64,000 nt of DNA from contig NZ_CP029482.1 of assembly GCF_003151075.1 (NCBI RefSeq), positions 4,836,001-4,900,000 on the forward strand, written 5' to 3'. The position numbers were made by a program, and so were the translations under genes. The notes beneath the pieces were generated by a model. The model saw only the letters and a program-made list of their open reading frames with translations, was not told where the DNA came from and ran no database searches. The DNA is from Pseudomonas sp. 31-12. GTDB taxonomy: Bacteria; Pseudomonadota; Gammaproteobacteria; Pseudomonadales; Pseudomonadaceae. Of this stretch, positions 44,161-52,681 are shown piece after piece (within the stretch, counting starts at the first letter, position 1; each line of letters starts with the position of its first letter).

Positions 44161-47109
44161 ATGCCCAGCCCACTGCGCCCGGATCAACGCCGGTTTCCCC
44201 TGCACATCCATATCAGTGTGATGTTCACCTTCCTGTTATTGCTGACCGGTGTGGTGCTGGGTATTTTCAACTATGGACAAACCACACAGATCATTCTTTC
44301 CAGCAGTGAAAAGCTCTTCAACCGCATCGAGCAGGATGTCCGCCTGGACCTGCAAGGCACCTACGAACCGATTCGCCATCTGCTGAGCCTGTTGGCGGAC
44401 TACCCGGCGACCCGGGCATCGGATCTGGAGCAACGCCTGGCGTTGCTCAAACCCTTCAGCCAGTCGCTCAACGACAACCCCAACCTGGCATCGTTGTACC
44501 TTGGCTACGGTAACGGCGACTTTTTCATGGTTCGCCCCCTGCGGACCGCCGCCTTGAGAAGCGGGTTGAAAGCCCCGCAGACAGCGGCGTTTCAAGTCTG
44601 GAGCATCGAACATGACGGCAGCAGTGGTCAGATCCGCTCTCAATCCCTGTTTTTTGATCAATCCTTGACGCTTATCAACCGCTTGGACAATCCCGACGAA
44701 ACCTACGATCCCCGCACCCGCGCCTGGTTCTCCAGCGCCCTCGGCGACGAGGACCAGATCACCACCGAACCGTACGTTTTTTTCTCCACTCGCAACGTCG
44801 GCACCACCCTGGCCCGGCGCAGTGGTAAAAACGCGGTGATGGGCGCCGATCTGACGCTGGCGGAACTGTCAGCCACCCTGGCCAAACATGTGGTGACGCC
44901 CCATACCGAAATCGTGCTGTTCGATGCCCAGGGCAATGCCATCGCTTACCCCGACACCAGCAAACTGATCATCGATGACCAAACCGCTCACCTGAACAAG
45001 GCTGCCGACCTGAGCCCAGGCCTCGGTGCCCTGCTTTCCAATCCACCCGCCGGCAATCGCCTCGACGCCGCCGGTCGGCAATGGATCGTGGCGCGCAGCA
45101 GCATGTCGGAGGGTGGCCCCCAGGGACTGCAACTGGCGTTGCTGGTGCCAGAAGACGAATTGCTCGCCGATGCCTACCGCATGCGTTGGCAAGGCGCGCT
45201 GATTACCCTTGCGACATTGTTGTTGTGCCTGCCCGTGGGCTGGTTGACCTCAAGGGTCCTGGTCAAGCCGTTGCGCGCACTGGTACAGGAAGCCGATGCG
45301 GTGCGCAGTTTCAATTTCAACTTTCCGGTAGGCCGCAGTTCGCCGGTGCTTGAAATTGATCAACTGAGCGTGTCGATGGCGCGCATGAAGGACACCCTCG
45401 GCAGTTTTTTCCAGATCACCGATAGCCTGAGCGCCGAGACCCGCTTTGCGCCGTTGCTGCAGCGGGTGTTGTTTGAAACCGTGAAGATCGGGCAAGCCCA
45501 GGCCGGCCTGATTTACCTGCGCGAACGTGACAGCGATCGCATGGAGCCCCAAGGCCTGGTCATCAATGACACGTCACAGGCGTTGCCCTCGTTCGGTGTT
45601 CAGGGACACGAGTTTCAGGATCCGCAGAGCCCTCAGTGGTTGCAGCAGTTGTCTAATGCCGACAATGTCGTCACCAACCTGGGTTTCGAACAGGCGGGGG
45701 ATTTGCAGAAAGTAATGCTCGCGCTGGAATGCCCCCGGGTGCACCTGATCGGCATCCGGCTGCACAATCGGCACAACGAAACCGTGGGCCTGTTGGTCCT
45801 GTTATTAGCCGACAGCGGTACACAACGTGACCTGGAAAAATTGCGCCCGGACCGCATTGCGTTTCTCCAGGCTGTTTCCGGCGCGGCCGCCGTGAGCATT
45901 GAGAGCCAGCGCCTGCAAGCCAAACAGAAACAACTGCTGGACGCCTTCATTCAGCTGCTGGCCGGCGCGATCGATGCCAAGAGTCCCTACACCGGAGGTC
46001 ACTGCCAGCGAGTGCCGGAGCTGACCCTGATGCTTGCCCAAGCGGCGGCTGCCAGTCAGGCCCCGGCCTTCAGCGATTACCAACCGACCGAAGATGAGTG
46101 GGAAGCGCTGCACATTGCGGCCTGGCTGCACGACTGCGGAAAGGTCACGACACCTGAATACGTGGTCGACAAAGCCACCAAGCTTGAAACGCTGAATGAC
46201 CGCATCCATGAAATTCGCACCCGCTTCGAGGTTCTCAAGCGCGATGCCTGGATCAACTATTGGCAGGCTATCGCGCTGGGCGGTGACGAGCAGCACCTGG
46301 CCGAATTACGCAATGCCAACCTGGCCGGGCTGGATGATGATTTCGCCTTCGTCGCCCGCTGCAATCTGGGCGCTGAGGCCATGGCCGAGGCCGATCTGCA
46401 ACGTCTGCGCAGTATCGCCGAACGCAACTGGACCCGAACCCTGGACGATAGAATCGGTGTGTCCTGGGAAGAAAACCGCCGCCAGGCACAAACTCCGGCA
46501 CCGACCTTGCCGGTCAGCGAGCCGCTGTTGGCGGACAAGCCCGAGCACCTGCTCGAACGCGCCGAAAGCGAGCTGATCCCGGAAGATAATCCCTGGGGGT
46601 TCAAGCTTGATGTGCCGCGCTACAAGTACAACCGGGGCGAGCTCTACAACCTGAGCATCGCCCGGGGCACGCTGACCCGCGAGGAGCGTTACATCATCAA
46701 TCACCACATGGTGCAGACGATCCTGATGCTCAGCCACTTGCCCTTCCCCGGCCACCTCAACAACGTCGCGGAAATCGCCGGCGGCCATCACGAAAAAATG
46801 GATGGCACTGGTTATCCGAAACAGTTGAAGCGCGAAGAAATGAGCCTGCCGGCACGGATGATGGCCATTGCCGATATTTTCGAGGCGCTGACCGCTGCCG
46901 ACCGCCCCTACAAGAAGGCCAAGACCTTGAGTGAAGCGCTGGGCATCATGGCCACCATGTGCCGCGACGCCCATATCGATCCGGAGTTGTTCGGGCTGTT
47001 TATCAACGCCGGCATCTACTTGCAGTATGCCGACCGGTTCCTCGATCCACGACAAATCGATGCGGTCGACCTGTCAAGCCTGCTGGTCAAGGCCGGCTTG
47101 AGGGCATGA
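44161..47109 (+). CDS. Membrane HD-GYP phosphodiesterase with Cache and GAF sensors
   Basis: A 982-residue protein. A membrane helix (about 18-40), a long periplasmic Cache-type domain (about 45-340, with YDPRTRAWFSSAL), a second helix (about 350-370), HAMP, a GAF-like segment (about 430-580) and a C-terminal HD-GYP domain. The HD residues are in AAWLHDCGKVTTPEYVVD and the GYP motif is complete (HHEKMDGTGYP), so c-di-GMP hydrolysis is expected. About 160 residues are inserted between the HD motif and the helix TREERYIINHH. The ATG at 44161 follows GGAGAG by 7 nt; a frame nine codons longer is possible. 49 nt after the BvgS-like gene, probably co-transcribed. Confidence 0.9.
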   Translation: MPSPLRPDQRRFPLHIHISVMFTFLLLLTGVVLGIFNYGQTTQIILSSSEKLFNRIEQDVRLDLQGTYEPIRHLLSLLADYPATRASDLEQRLALLKPFSQSLNDNPNLASLYLGYGNGDFFMVRPLRTAALRSGLKAPQTAAFQVWSIEHDGSSGQIRSQSLFFDQSLTLINRLDNPDETYDPRTRAWFSSALGDEDQITTEPYVFFSTRNVGTTLARRSGKNAVMGADLTLAELSATLAKHVVTPHTEIVLFDAQGNAIAYPDTSKLIIDDQTAHLNKAADLSPGLGALLSNPPAGNRLDAAGRQWIVARSSMSEGGPQGLQLALLVPEDELLADAYRMRWQGALITLATLLLCLPVGWLTSRVLVKPLRALVQEADAVRSFNFNFPVGRSSPVLEIDQLSVSMARMKDTLGSFFQITDSLSAETRFAPLLQRVLFETVKIGQAQAGLIYLRERDSDRMEPQGLVINDTSQALPSFGVQGHEFQDPQSPQWLQQLSNADNVVTNLGFEQAGDLQKVMLALECPRVHLIGIRLHNRHNETVGLLVLLLADSGTQRDLEKLRPDRIAFLQAVSGAAAVSIESQRLQAKQKQLLDAFIQLLAGAIDAKSPYTGGHCQRVPELTLMLAQAAAASQAPAFSDYQPTEDEWEALHIAAWLHDCGKVTTPEYVVDKATKLETLNDRIHEIRTRFEVLKRDAWINYWQAIALGGDEQHLAELRNANLAGLDDDFAFVARCNLGAEAMAEADLQRLRSIAERNWTRTLDDRIGVSWEENRRQAQTPAPTLPVSEPLLADKPEHLLERAESELIPEDNPWGFKLDVPRYKYNRGELYNLSIARGTLTREERYIINHHMVQTILMLSHLPFPGHLNNVAEIAGGHHEKMDGTGYPKQLKREEMSLPARMMAIADIFEALTAADRPYKKAKTLSEALGIMATMCRDAHIDPELFGLFINAGIYLQYADRFLDPRQIDAVDLSSLLVKAGLRA

Positions 47110-47592
47110 TCAGCAATCGGTCAGGCGCAGGAAAATTGCCGCCAGTTGTTCGATACCGGCCTGATCGTCAGCGGTAAACCGCGCAAGTTTCGGACTGTCG
47201 AGGTCCAGCACGCCGATCAGGCGACCGTCCTTGACCAGCGGCACGACCAGCTCGCTGTTCGAGGCACTGTCGCAAGCAATGTGCCCGGGGAACGCGTGAA
47301 CGTCCTCGACAAGCTGGGTCTGCAAAGTCGCCGCCGCCGTCCCGCACACGCCGCGACCGAACGGAATGCGCACACAGGCAATCTGCCCCTGAAACGGGCC
47401 GAGCACCAGTTCTTCATTACGATTGAGATAGAAACCGGCCCAGTTCAGGTCGTCGAGCTGGCTGTACAGGAATGCCGAAAACTGCGCGGCGTTGGCGATG
47501 AAGTCACGCTCGTCCGCCAGCAACGACTCTAGCTGCGCCCATAACATGCCGTAACCGTCCAGGCCTTGGCCACTCTTCTGTAAATCGATCAT
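47110..47592 (-). CDS. msrC: Free methionine-R-sulfoxide reductase (GAF type)
   Basis: A 160-residue single GAF domain with the three conserved Cys of the family: IACVRIPFGRGVCGTAA and HIACDSASNSELVVPL. It reduces free Met-R-sulfoxide, not peptide-bound. Its ATG overlaps the upstream ATPase stop (ATGA), so the two are coupled. The stop directly abuts the end of the convergent HD-GYP gene with no spacer. Confidence 0.9.
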   Translation of the reverse strand: MIDLQKSGQGLDGYGMLWAQLESLLADERDFIANAAQFSAFLYSQLDDLNWAGFYLNRNEELVLGPFQGQIACVRIPFGRGVCGTAAATLQTQLVEDVHAFPGHIACDSASNSELVVPLVKDGRLIGVLDLDSPKLARFTADDQAGIEQLAAIFLRLTDC

Positions 47593-48479
47593 GCTTTGTG
47601 CTCCAACAGCTTGAGCCCCACCCAATAGCGGGCAAATTGATACGCGCAACGTCCATTGCGGTTGCCCCGGCCGGTTGCCCAGCGCACGGCGAGGATGTCC
47701 AGTTCTTCGTTGCGCTGCCACTCAAGGCCGGATTTTTCGGCCAATTGACCGATCCAGTGCTCGACGACGTCAAGGAAGTGCTCTTGAGTAAACGGATAGA
47801 ACGACAGCCACAATCCAAAACGGTCCGACAGCGCGATCTTGTCTTCCACCGCCTCGCTGGGATGCAGCTCGCCATCGACCCGTTTCCAGTTTTCGTTATC
47901 GCTTTCCTTCTCCGGCACCAGGTGGCGACGGTTGGAGGTGGCGTACAGCAAGACGTTATCCGGCGCCTGCTCAAGCGAGCCGTCGAGCACGCTCTTGAGC
48001 ACGCGATAGTCGCCTTCGCCCGATTCAAACGACAGGTCATCGCAGAACAAAACAAACCGTTGAGGCAGCCTGGCGATCTGTTCGACCACACGCGGCAGGT
48101 CCGCCAAGTGATCGCGCTCGATCTCGATCAACCGCAAGCCGGCCTTGGCGTGCTCGGCCAGCAAGGCGCGCACCAGCGACGATTTGCCGGTGCCGCGCGA
48201 GCCCCAGAGCAACGCGTGGTTGGCGGGCATGCCATCGAGGAACTGCTGGGTATTTCGCCCCAGTTGCTCCACTTGCCGGTCGACACCGATCAGGTCGGAC
48301 AACCGTGTGTCGAGGCTGACCTGCAGCGGCAGCAGAAAACCGCTGCGGCCCTCGCGCTGCCAGCGCGCGGCCAGGCATTGCGTCCAGTCGATGGCTTGCC
48401 GAGGTGCAGGCAAGAGCGGTTCGATACGGGCCAGGACGGCATCGGCGCGTTCAAGAAAAGCATTCAATCGGGAATCCAC
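47589..48479 (-). CDS. AAA-type ATP-binding protein (DUF815)
   Basis: A 296-residue ATPase with a Walker A (LLWGSRGTGKSSLVRALL, about residues 84-101) and Walker B (RFVLFCDDLSFE). The DUF815 family is widespread and its role is unknown. Start GTG at 48479 with GAGGAG 5 nt upstream. It forms a two-gene operon with the Met-sulfoxide reductase. Confidence 0.88.
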   Translation of the reverse strand: MDSRLNAFLERADAVLARIEPLLPAPRQAIDWTQCLAARWQREGRSGFLLPLQVSLDTRLSDLIGVDRQVEQLGRNTQQFLDGMPANHALLWGSRGTGKSSLVRALLAEHAKAGLRLIEIERDHLADLPRVVEQIARLPQRFVLFCDDLSFESGEGDYRVLKSVLDGSLEQAPDNVLLYATSNRRHLVPEKESDNENWKRVDGELHPSEAVEDKIALSDRFGLWLSFYPFTQEHFLDVVEHWIGQLAEKSGLEWQRNEELDILAVRWATGRGNRNGRCAYQFARYWVGLKLLEHKA

Positions 48480-48605
48480 GTCTTCTCCTCAGGCACGTTC
48501 ACAGTGATGATGGCATTACAGCGACGCAACACAGCGCCTGGCGTCCCTTTAACCCCTTGTCGCACAAGGGCTCGCGCGAACATCGGTATCCATGCATGAT
48601 CGACT

Positions 48606-50969
48606 ATGCTTGAGCAGCGAAGGGAAACGGAAGTGGTTCAACACCCCATGGATATCAAGTTCACCCACCGGCTGTCGTACAAGCAAGCCCGGCTGACTGT
48701 GCTCGTCGGTTTCATTCTGGGCACGCTGCTCAGTCTGCTGCAAATAGGCATCGATTATGCCAGCGAAGACGCCTCCATCAACCGCGAAATCCTGTCTTTG
48801 CTGGAAATCAGCCATAACCCCGCGTCCCGTATCGCCTACAACATCGATGCCGAACTCGCCCAGGAACTAACCATGGGCCTGTTGCGCTCACCTGCAATCC
48901 TCGGTGCGCAACTGACAGACAACAACGGAACCGTTCTGGCCAGCGTCAAACGCCCGACCCAGCAAAACAACTACCGGATGATCAGCGACTTCCTGTTCGG
49001 CGCCAACCGTCAGTTCGAAGACCGCCTCTACCTCGACCAGTTGCCGGATGAATCCCTCGGCACCTTGCGCCTGGAAGTCGATACCTACGCCTTCGGCAGC
49101 CGTTTCCTGCGTCGGGCCGAGGTGACGCTGCTCAATGGTTTCGCGCGCAGCCTGATCCTGACCGGCATCCTGTTGGCGCTGTTCTACGTGATGCTGACGA
49201 AACCGCTGGTGCGGGTCATCCGCGAACTCAGCGGACGCGATCCGCGCAGCGCTGAACCGACCTGGCTGGAATACCCGAGCGGGCATAAAAACGATGAAAT
49301 CGGTGTCCTGGTCAAAGTGGCCAACCAGCAATTTGAAAACATCGCCACCGAAATCCAGCAACGACGCAACGCTGAAAACCGCCTGACCGACTACCTCGGG
49401 CAACTGGAAAACATCGTCTCGGCCCGTACCGCGGAGCTCAAGGCGATCAATGCCAGGCTGAGTCAATCCAACCAGGAACTGGAAGTTGCGCGAAGCACCG
49501 CCCTGGATATGGCCGAAGCACGCTCGGTGTTCCTCGCCAACATGAGCCATGAAATCCGCACGCCACTCAACGGCCTGCTGGGCATGATCGCGCTCTCGCT
49601 GGACGGCCCACTCAATGCCGAACAACAGCAACAGCTGTCCATCGCCCATGACTCGGGCAAAGTCCTGGTGGAGTTGCTAAACGATATTCTCGACCTGTCG
49701 AAATTCGATGCCGGCCAACTCGAACTCGAACACATTCCGTTCGACCTCGGATCGCTGATCGAAGACACCGCCAACCTGCTGTCGCAGAACGCCGCACCCA
49801 GCGTCGAGTTGACCTGCCTGATCGATCCGCACTTTCCGGCGTTGGTACTGGGGGATCCGACTCGCGTCCGGCAGATCGTCAGCAACCTGCTGTCCAACGC
49901 CCTCAAGTTCACCCGGTTCGGTCGCGTCGATGTGCGCCTTTCAACGTTTGAGGATGGCGTCAGAATCGAAGTCTGCGACACCGGCATCGGGATTGCCCAG
50001 GATGCCCAGGTCAAAATCTTCCAGCCCTTCACCCAGGCCGGGGCCGGCATTACCCGGCAGTTTGGCGGCACCGGGCTGGGGCTGGCGCTGACTTATAATC
50101 TGTGCGAAGCCATGCAGGGGCGGCTGACCATCAGCTCGGAAGCGGGTTTTGGCAGCCAGTTCTGCGCCGACCTGCCGTTACCCTGCCACACCCGGGCCAT
50201 GCCCCTGCAGCCTCTATCCGGCAAGATCATCGCGATCACTGCCGCCAACAGTGGTCTGGCGGAACTGTTGAAAAACCTGTTGCCCGGCTGGGGCCTCGAT
50301 TATCAACAACGCGCCATCGATGACTCGTTGATCGGCCTCGACCCGGATGTGCTGATCACCGACTGCCCCGAATGCCTGTTCGGCCTGCGCCCGACCTTCG
50401 ACGCCCCTATCCTGCTGGTGACCGCCTATGGCAGCTTCATGCCCAGCGAAGAAGCGAGCGCCCTGGCGCCCCTGCAACAACAGGCGCGGCCTCTGGCCCG
50501 CAATGCGCTTTACCAGACCTTGCGCCGGGTGTTGCAGCCGGAAAGCAACCTGATCAACGGAGCCCGGGTCGAAGCCCTTACCCCGCAACGGCGCGGACGC
50601 GTCTTGCTGGTGGAGGACAACCCGGTCAATCAATTGGTGGCCAAGGGCATGCTCGGCAAACTCGGTTGCGAGGTGATCGTCGCCGCTCACGGTGCCGAAG
50701 CCCTGGATCAGCTCGAGCACAACGAATTCGATCTGGTGCTGATGGATTGCAACATGCCGGTGATGGATGGCTACGAGGCCAGTCGGCAGATCCGCCGCAG
50801 CGGGCGCTGGCCACAATTGCCCATCGTGGCTTTGACCGCCAACGCCATGTCCGAGGAACGCGAACGCTGTCGTGTGGCGGGCATGAGCGACTACCTGGCC
50901 AAGCCTTTCCGCCGCGAAGAACTGGCTGCCCTGCTCGACCTGTGGATACCGACTACGACAGTGCCTTGA
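48606..50969 (+). CDS. sagS: Hybrid sensor kinase SagS
   Basis: A 787-residue kinase with the architecture of P. aeruginosa SagS (786 residues): two membrane helices (about 33-53 and 178-198) around a periplasmic domain, HAMP-like linker, HisKA with His315 in MSHEIRTPLNG, ATPase domain (about 410-530), a degenerate receiver-like segment (about 535-645) lacking the Asp pocket, and a receiver with Asp714 in LMDCNMPVMDG. SagS passes phosphate to HptB and influences biofilm switching and tolerance. Downstream genes are convergent ospR and gpx, the same order I recall for PA2824-PA2826. Start is uncertain: ATG 48606, GTG 48633 or ATG 48648. Confidence 0.85.
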   Translation: MLEQRRETEVVQHPMDIKFTHRLSYKQARLTVLVGFILGTLLSLLQIGIDYASEDASINREILSLLEISHNPASRIAYNIDAELAQELTMGLLRSPAILGAQLTDNNGTVLASVKRPTQQNNYRMISDFLFGANRQFEDRLYLDQLPDESLGTLRLEVDTYAFGSRFLRRAEVTLLNGFARSLILTGILLALFYVMLTKPLVRVIRELSGRDPRSAEPTWLEYPSGHKNDEIGVLVKVANQQFENIATEIQQRRNAENRLTDYLGQLENIVSARTAELKAINARLSQSNQELEVARSTALDMAEARSVFLANMSHEIRTPLNGLLGMIALSLDGPLNAEQQQQLSIAHDSGKVLVELLNDILDLSKFDAGQLELEHIPFDLGSLIEDTANLLSQNAAPSVELTCLIDPHFPALVLGDPTRVRQIVSNLLSNALKFTRFGRVDVRLSTFEDGVRIEVCDTGIGIAQDAQVKIFQPFTQAGAGITRQFGGTGLGLALTYNLCEAMQGRLTISSEAGFGSQFCADLPLPCHTRAMPLQPLSGKIIAITAANSGLAELLKNLLPGWGLDYQQRAIDDSLIGLDPDVLITDCPECLFGLRPTFDAPILLVTAYGSFMPSEEASALAPLQQQARPLARNALYQTLRRVLQPESNLINGARVEALTPQRRGRVLLVEDNPVNQLVAKGMLGKLGCEVIVAAHGAEALDQLEHNEFDLVLMDCNMPVMDGYEASRQIRRSGRWPQLPIVALTANAMSEERERCRVAGMSDYLAKPFRREELAALLDLWIPTTTVP

Positions 50970-51414
50970 TTTGTCCCAACAGGTGATCGAGGCCTTCACG
51001 CAGATCATTCAGGCGATCCAGATCGACGCCGCTGTCGCACAACAACCGGGCCTTGAGCGGCCCGACCTGATCACGCAAGGCCTTGCCGGCAGGCGAAAGA
51101 CTCAGGTGCACCTCTCGCTCATCGCGCGCCGAACGCTGGCGCTGCACCAGTTGCAGTTGCTCAAGACGCTTGAGCAACGGCGTCAGGGTGCCGGAATCCA
51201 GCGCCAGGCGTTCGCCCAGCGCCTTGACCGTCGGCTGCTCCGGCGCCGCTTCCAGCCATTCCCACAACACCAGCATTGCCAGGTATTGCGGATAGGTCAG
51301 GCCAAGCTGATCGAGCATCGGCTTGTAGGCACGAATCACCGCTCGCGAGGCCGCATACAGTTTGAAGCAAAGCTGGCTGTCGAGCTTCAGGGAATCGACG
51401 GACAAGGTGTTCAT
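50953..51414 (-). CDS. ospR: MarR/OhrR-family peroxide-sensing regulator OspR
   Basis: A 153-residue MarR-type regulator with the N-terminal redox Cys of OhrR proteins (LDSQLCFKLYAASR, Cys16) and winged-helix residues (TVKALGERLALDSGTLTPLLK, RSARDEREVHLSL). OspR of P. aeruginosa has this length and lies next to gpx, which it represses. Here the two overlap by 4 nt (ATGA), in one operon. The 3' end overlaps the convergent sagS end by 17 bp. Confidence 0.88.
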   Translation of the reverse strand: MNTLSVDSLKLDSQLCFKLYAASRAVIRAYKPMLDQLGLTYPQYLAMLVLWEWLEAAPEQPTVKALGERLALDSGTLTPLLKRLEQLQLVQRQRSARDEREVHLSLSPAGKALRDQVGPLKARLLCDSGVDLDRLNDLREGLDHLLGQIKALS

Positions 51415-51896
51415 TTGAGTAGGGCTTCGATCTCGCCGCTCAGGTCCTGCGGCTTGGTCGCCGGAGCGAAGCGCTTGACCAACTGACCGTCCTTGCCGAT
51501 CAGGAACTTGGTGAAGTTCCACTTGATACCCTGGGAGCCCAGCACGCCCGGTGCACGCTTCTTCAACTGCACGAACAGCGGATGGGCGTCGGCGCCGTTG
51601 ACGTCAATCTTCTTGAACAGCGGGAAGCTGACACCGAAGTTCAACTCGCAGAACTCGGAAATCGCCCCTTCGTTACCCGGTTCCTGCTTGCCGAACTGAT
51701 TGCAGGGAAAGCCGAGCACCACCAGGCCTTGATCCTTGTAGGTCTGCCACAATTCTTCGAGGCCTTTGTATTGCGGGGTGAAACCGCATTTGCTGGCGGT
51801 GTTGACCACCAGCACGGCTTTGCCGGCGAAATCGGCCAGGGTTTTCTGTTCACCTTTGATGGTGGTCACCGGGATGGTCAGCAGGTTGTCGCTCAT
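51411..51896 (-). CDS. gpx: Glutathione peroxidase-family thiol peroxidase
   Basis: A 161-residue peroxidase with VVNTASKCGFTPQY (peroxidatic Cys37), GFPCNQFGKQEPG (the second Cys and Gln) and WNFTKFLIGKDG. The Cys in place of Sec is usual in bacteria; most such enzymes use thioredoxin. First gene of the gpx-ospR operon. Expected to be induced by peroxide when OspR is oxidised. Confidence 0.93.
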   Translation of the reverse strand: MSDNLLTIPVTTIKGEQKTLADFAGKAVLVVNTASKCGFTPQYKGLEELWQTYKDQGLVVLGFPCNQFGKQEPGNEGAISEFCELNFGVSFPLFKKIDVNGADAHPLFVQLKKRAPGVLGSQGIKWNFTKFLIGKDGQLVKRFAPATKPQDLSGEIEALLK

Positions 51897-51988
51897 GGGG
51901 TCAGGCTCGATAGGAAGGAACGAGCACCAAACATAGCGAGCAATTGAATTGTGTGCAATTTAAATTATTCGACGCCGATCACCGTGGA

Positions 51989-52052
51989 CGCCGGGCTTGC
52001 CCGCGCTGGCGTCCTTCAGGCCGCCAGCGCGAGCAAGCCCGGCTCCCACAAG
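51989..52052. repeat. Degenerate REP doublet
   Basis: Inverted pair CGCCGGGCTTGCCCGCGCTGGCG and CGCCAGCGCGAGCAAGCCCGGC (shared arms), diverged from the common REP core. Between gpx and msrB. Confidence 0.75.
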
Positions 52053-52059
52053 GCTCGTC

Positions 52060-52455
52060 TTACTCGCGTGGCACCAGGTCCAGGCACACCGAGTTGATGC
52101 AATAGCGCAGGCCGGTCGGCGGCGGGCCATCCGGGAACACGTGCCCCAGGTGCGCGTCGCATTTGGCGCAGACCACCTCAGTACGGATCATGCCGTGGCT
52201 GACATCACGGATCTCGACCATCGCGCTGTCGCCGATCGGCGCGTAGAAGCTCGGCCAGCCGCAGCCGGAGTCGAATTTGGTCTTGGAGTCGAACAGCGGC
52301 TCGCCGCAGCAGATGCAGTTGTAGACGCCGTCGGTCTTGGTGTCGTTGTATTTGCCGGAGAACGGCCGTTCGGTGCCCTTGAGACGGCAAACGTTGTACT
52401 GCTCTGGATCGAGCATCGCCTTCCATTCTTCCAGGGTTTTATCCAACTTTTCCAT
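52060..52455 (-). CDS. msrB: Peptide methionine-R-sulfoxide reductase MsrB
   Basis: A 131-residue MsrB. Zinc cysteines occur in [11 protein letters not shown] and [14 protein letters not shown]; the catalytic Cys is in [13 protein letters not shown] near residue 117. The ATG at 52455 follows GAGG by 7 nt; a GTG two codons earlier is less likely. It repairs oxidised protein methionine, complementing the free-Met enzyme at 47.1 kb. Divergent from alaA. Confidence 0.94.
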   Translation of the reverse strand: MEKLDKTLEEWKAMLDPEQYNVCRLKGTERPFSGKYNDTKTDGVYNCICCGEPLFDSKTKFDSGCGWPSFYAPIGDSAMVEIRDVSHGMIRTEVVCAKCDAHLGHVFPDGPPPTGLRYCINSVCLDLVPRE

Positions 52456-52681
52456 CGTCACACCTCAGCAGCTGAAAAAGCCCGATCTGTACCTTTTCCA
52501 CGGATCGGGCGGCACGTATGATTGCGCCTCGTCAAACGCCAGTCTGGCAGCCAGACCACGCGCATTCAAACGGATTTATGAGTGCTGCCTCTCAAGGCGT
52601 CAGGCCTGTGTGAATACGCAGGATTCCCAGCACGGTCGTTCATACGCCGCCTGGATCGTTCATTTTCGGGAACACATCGCC

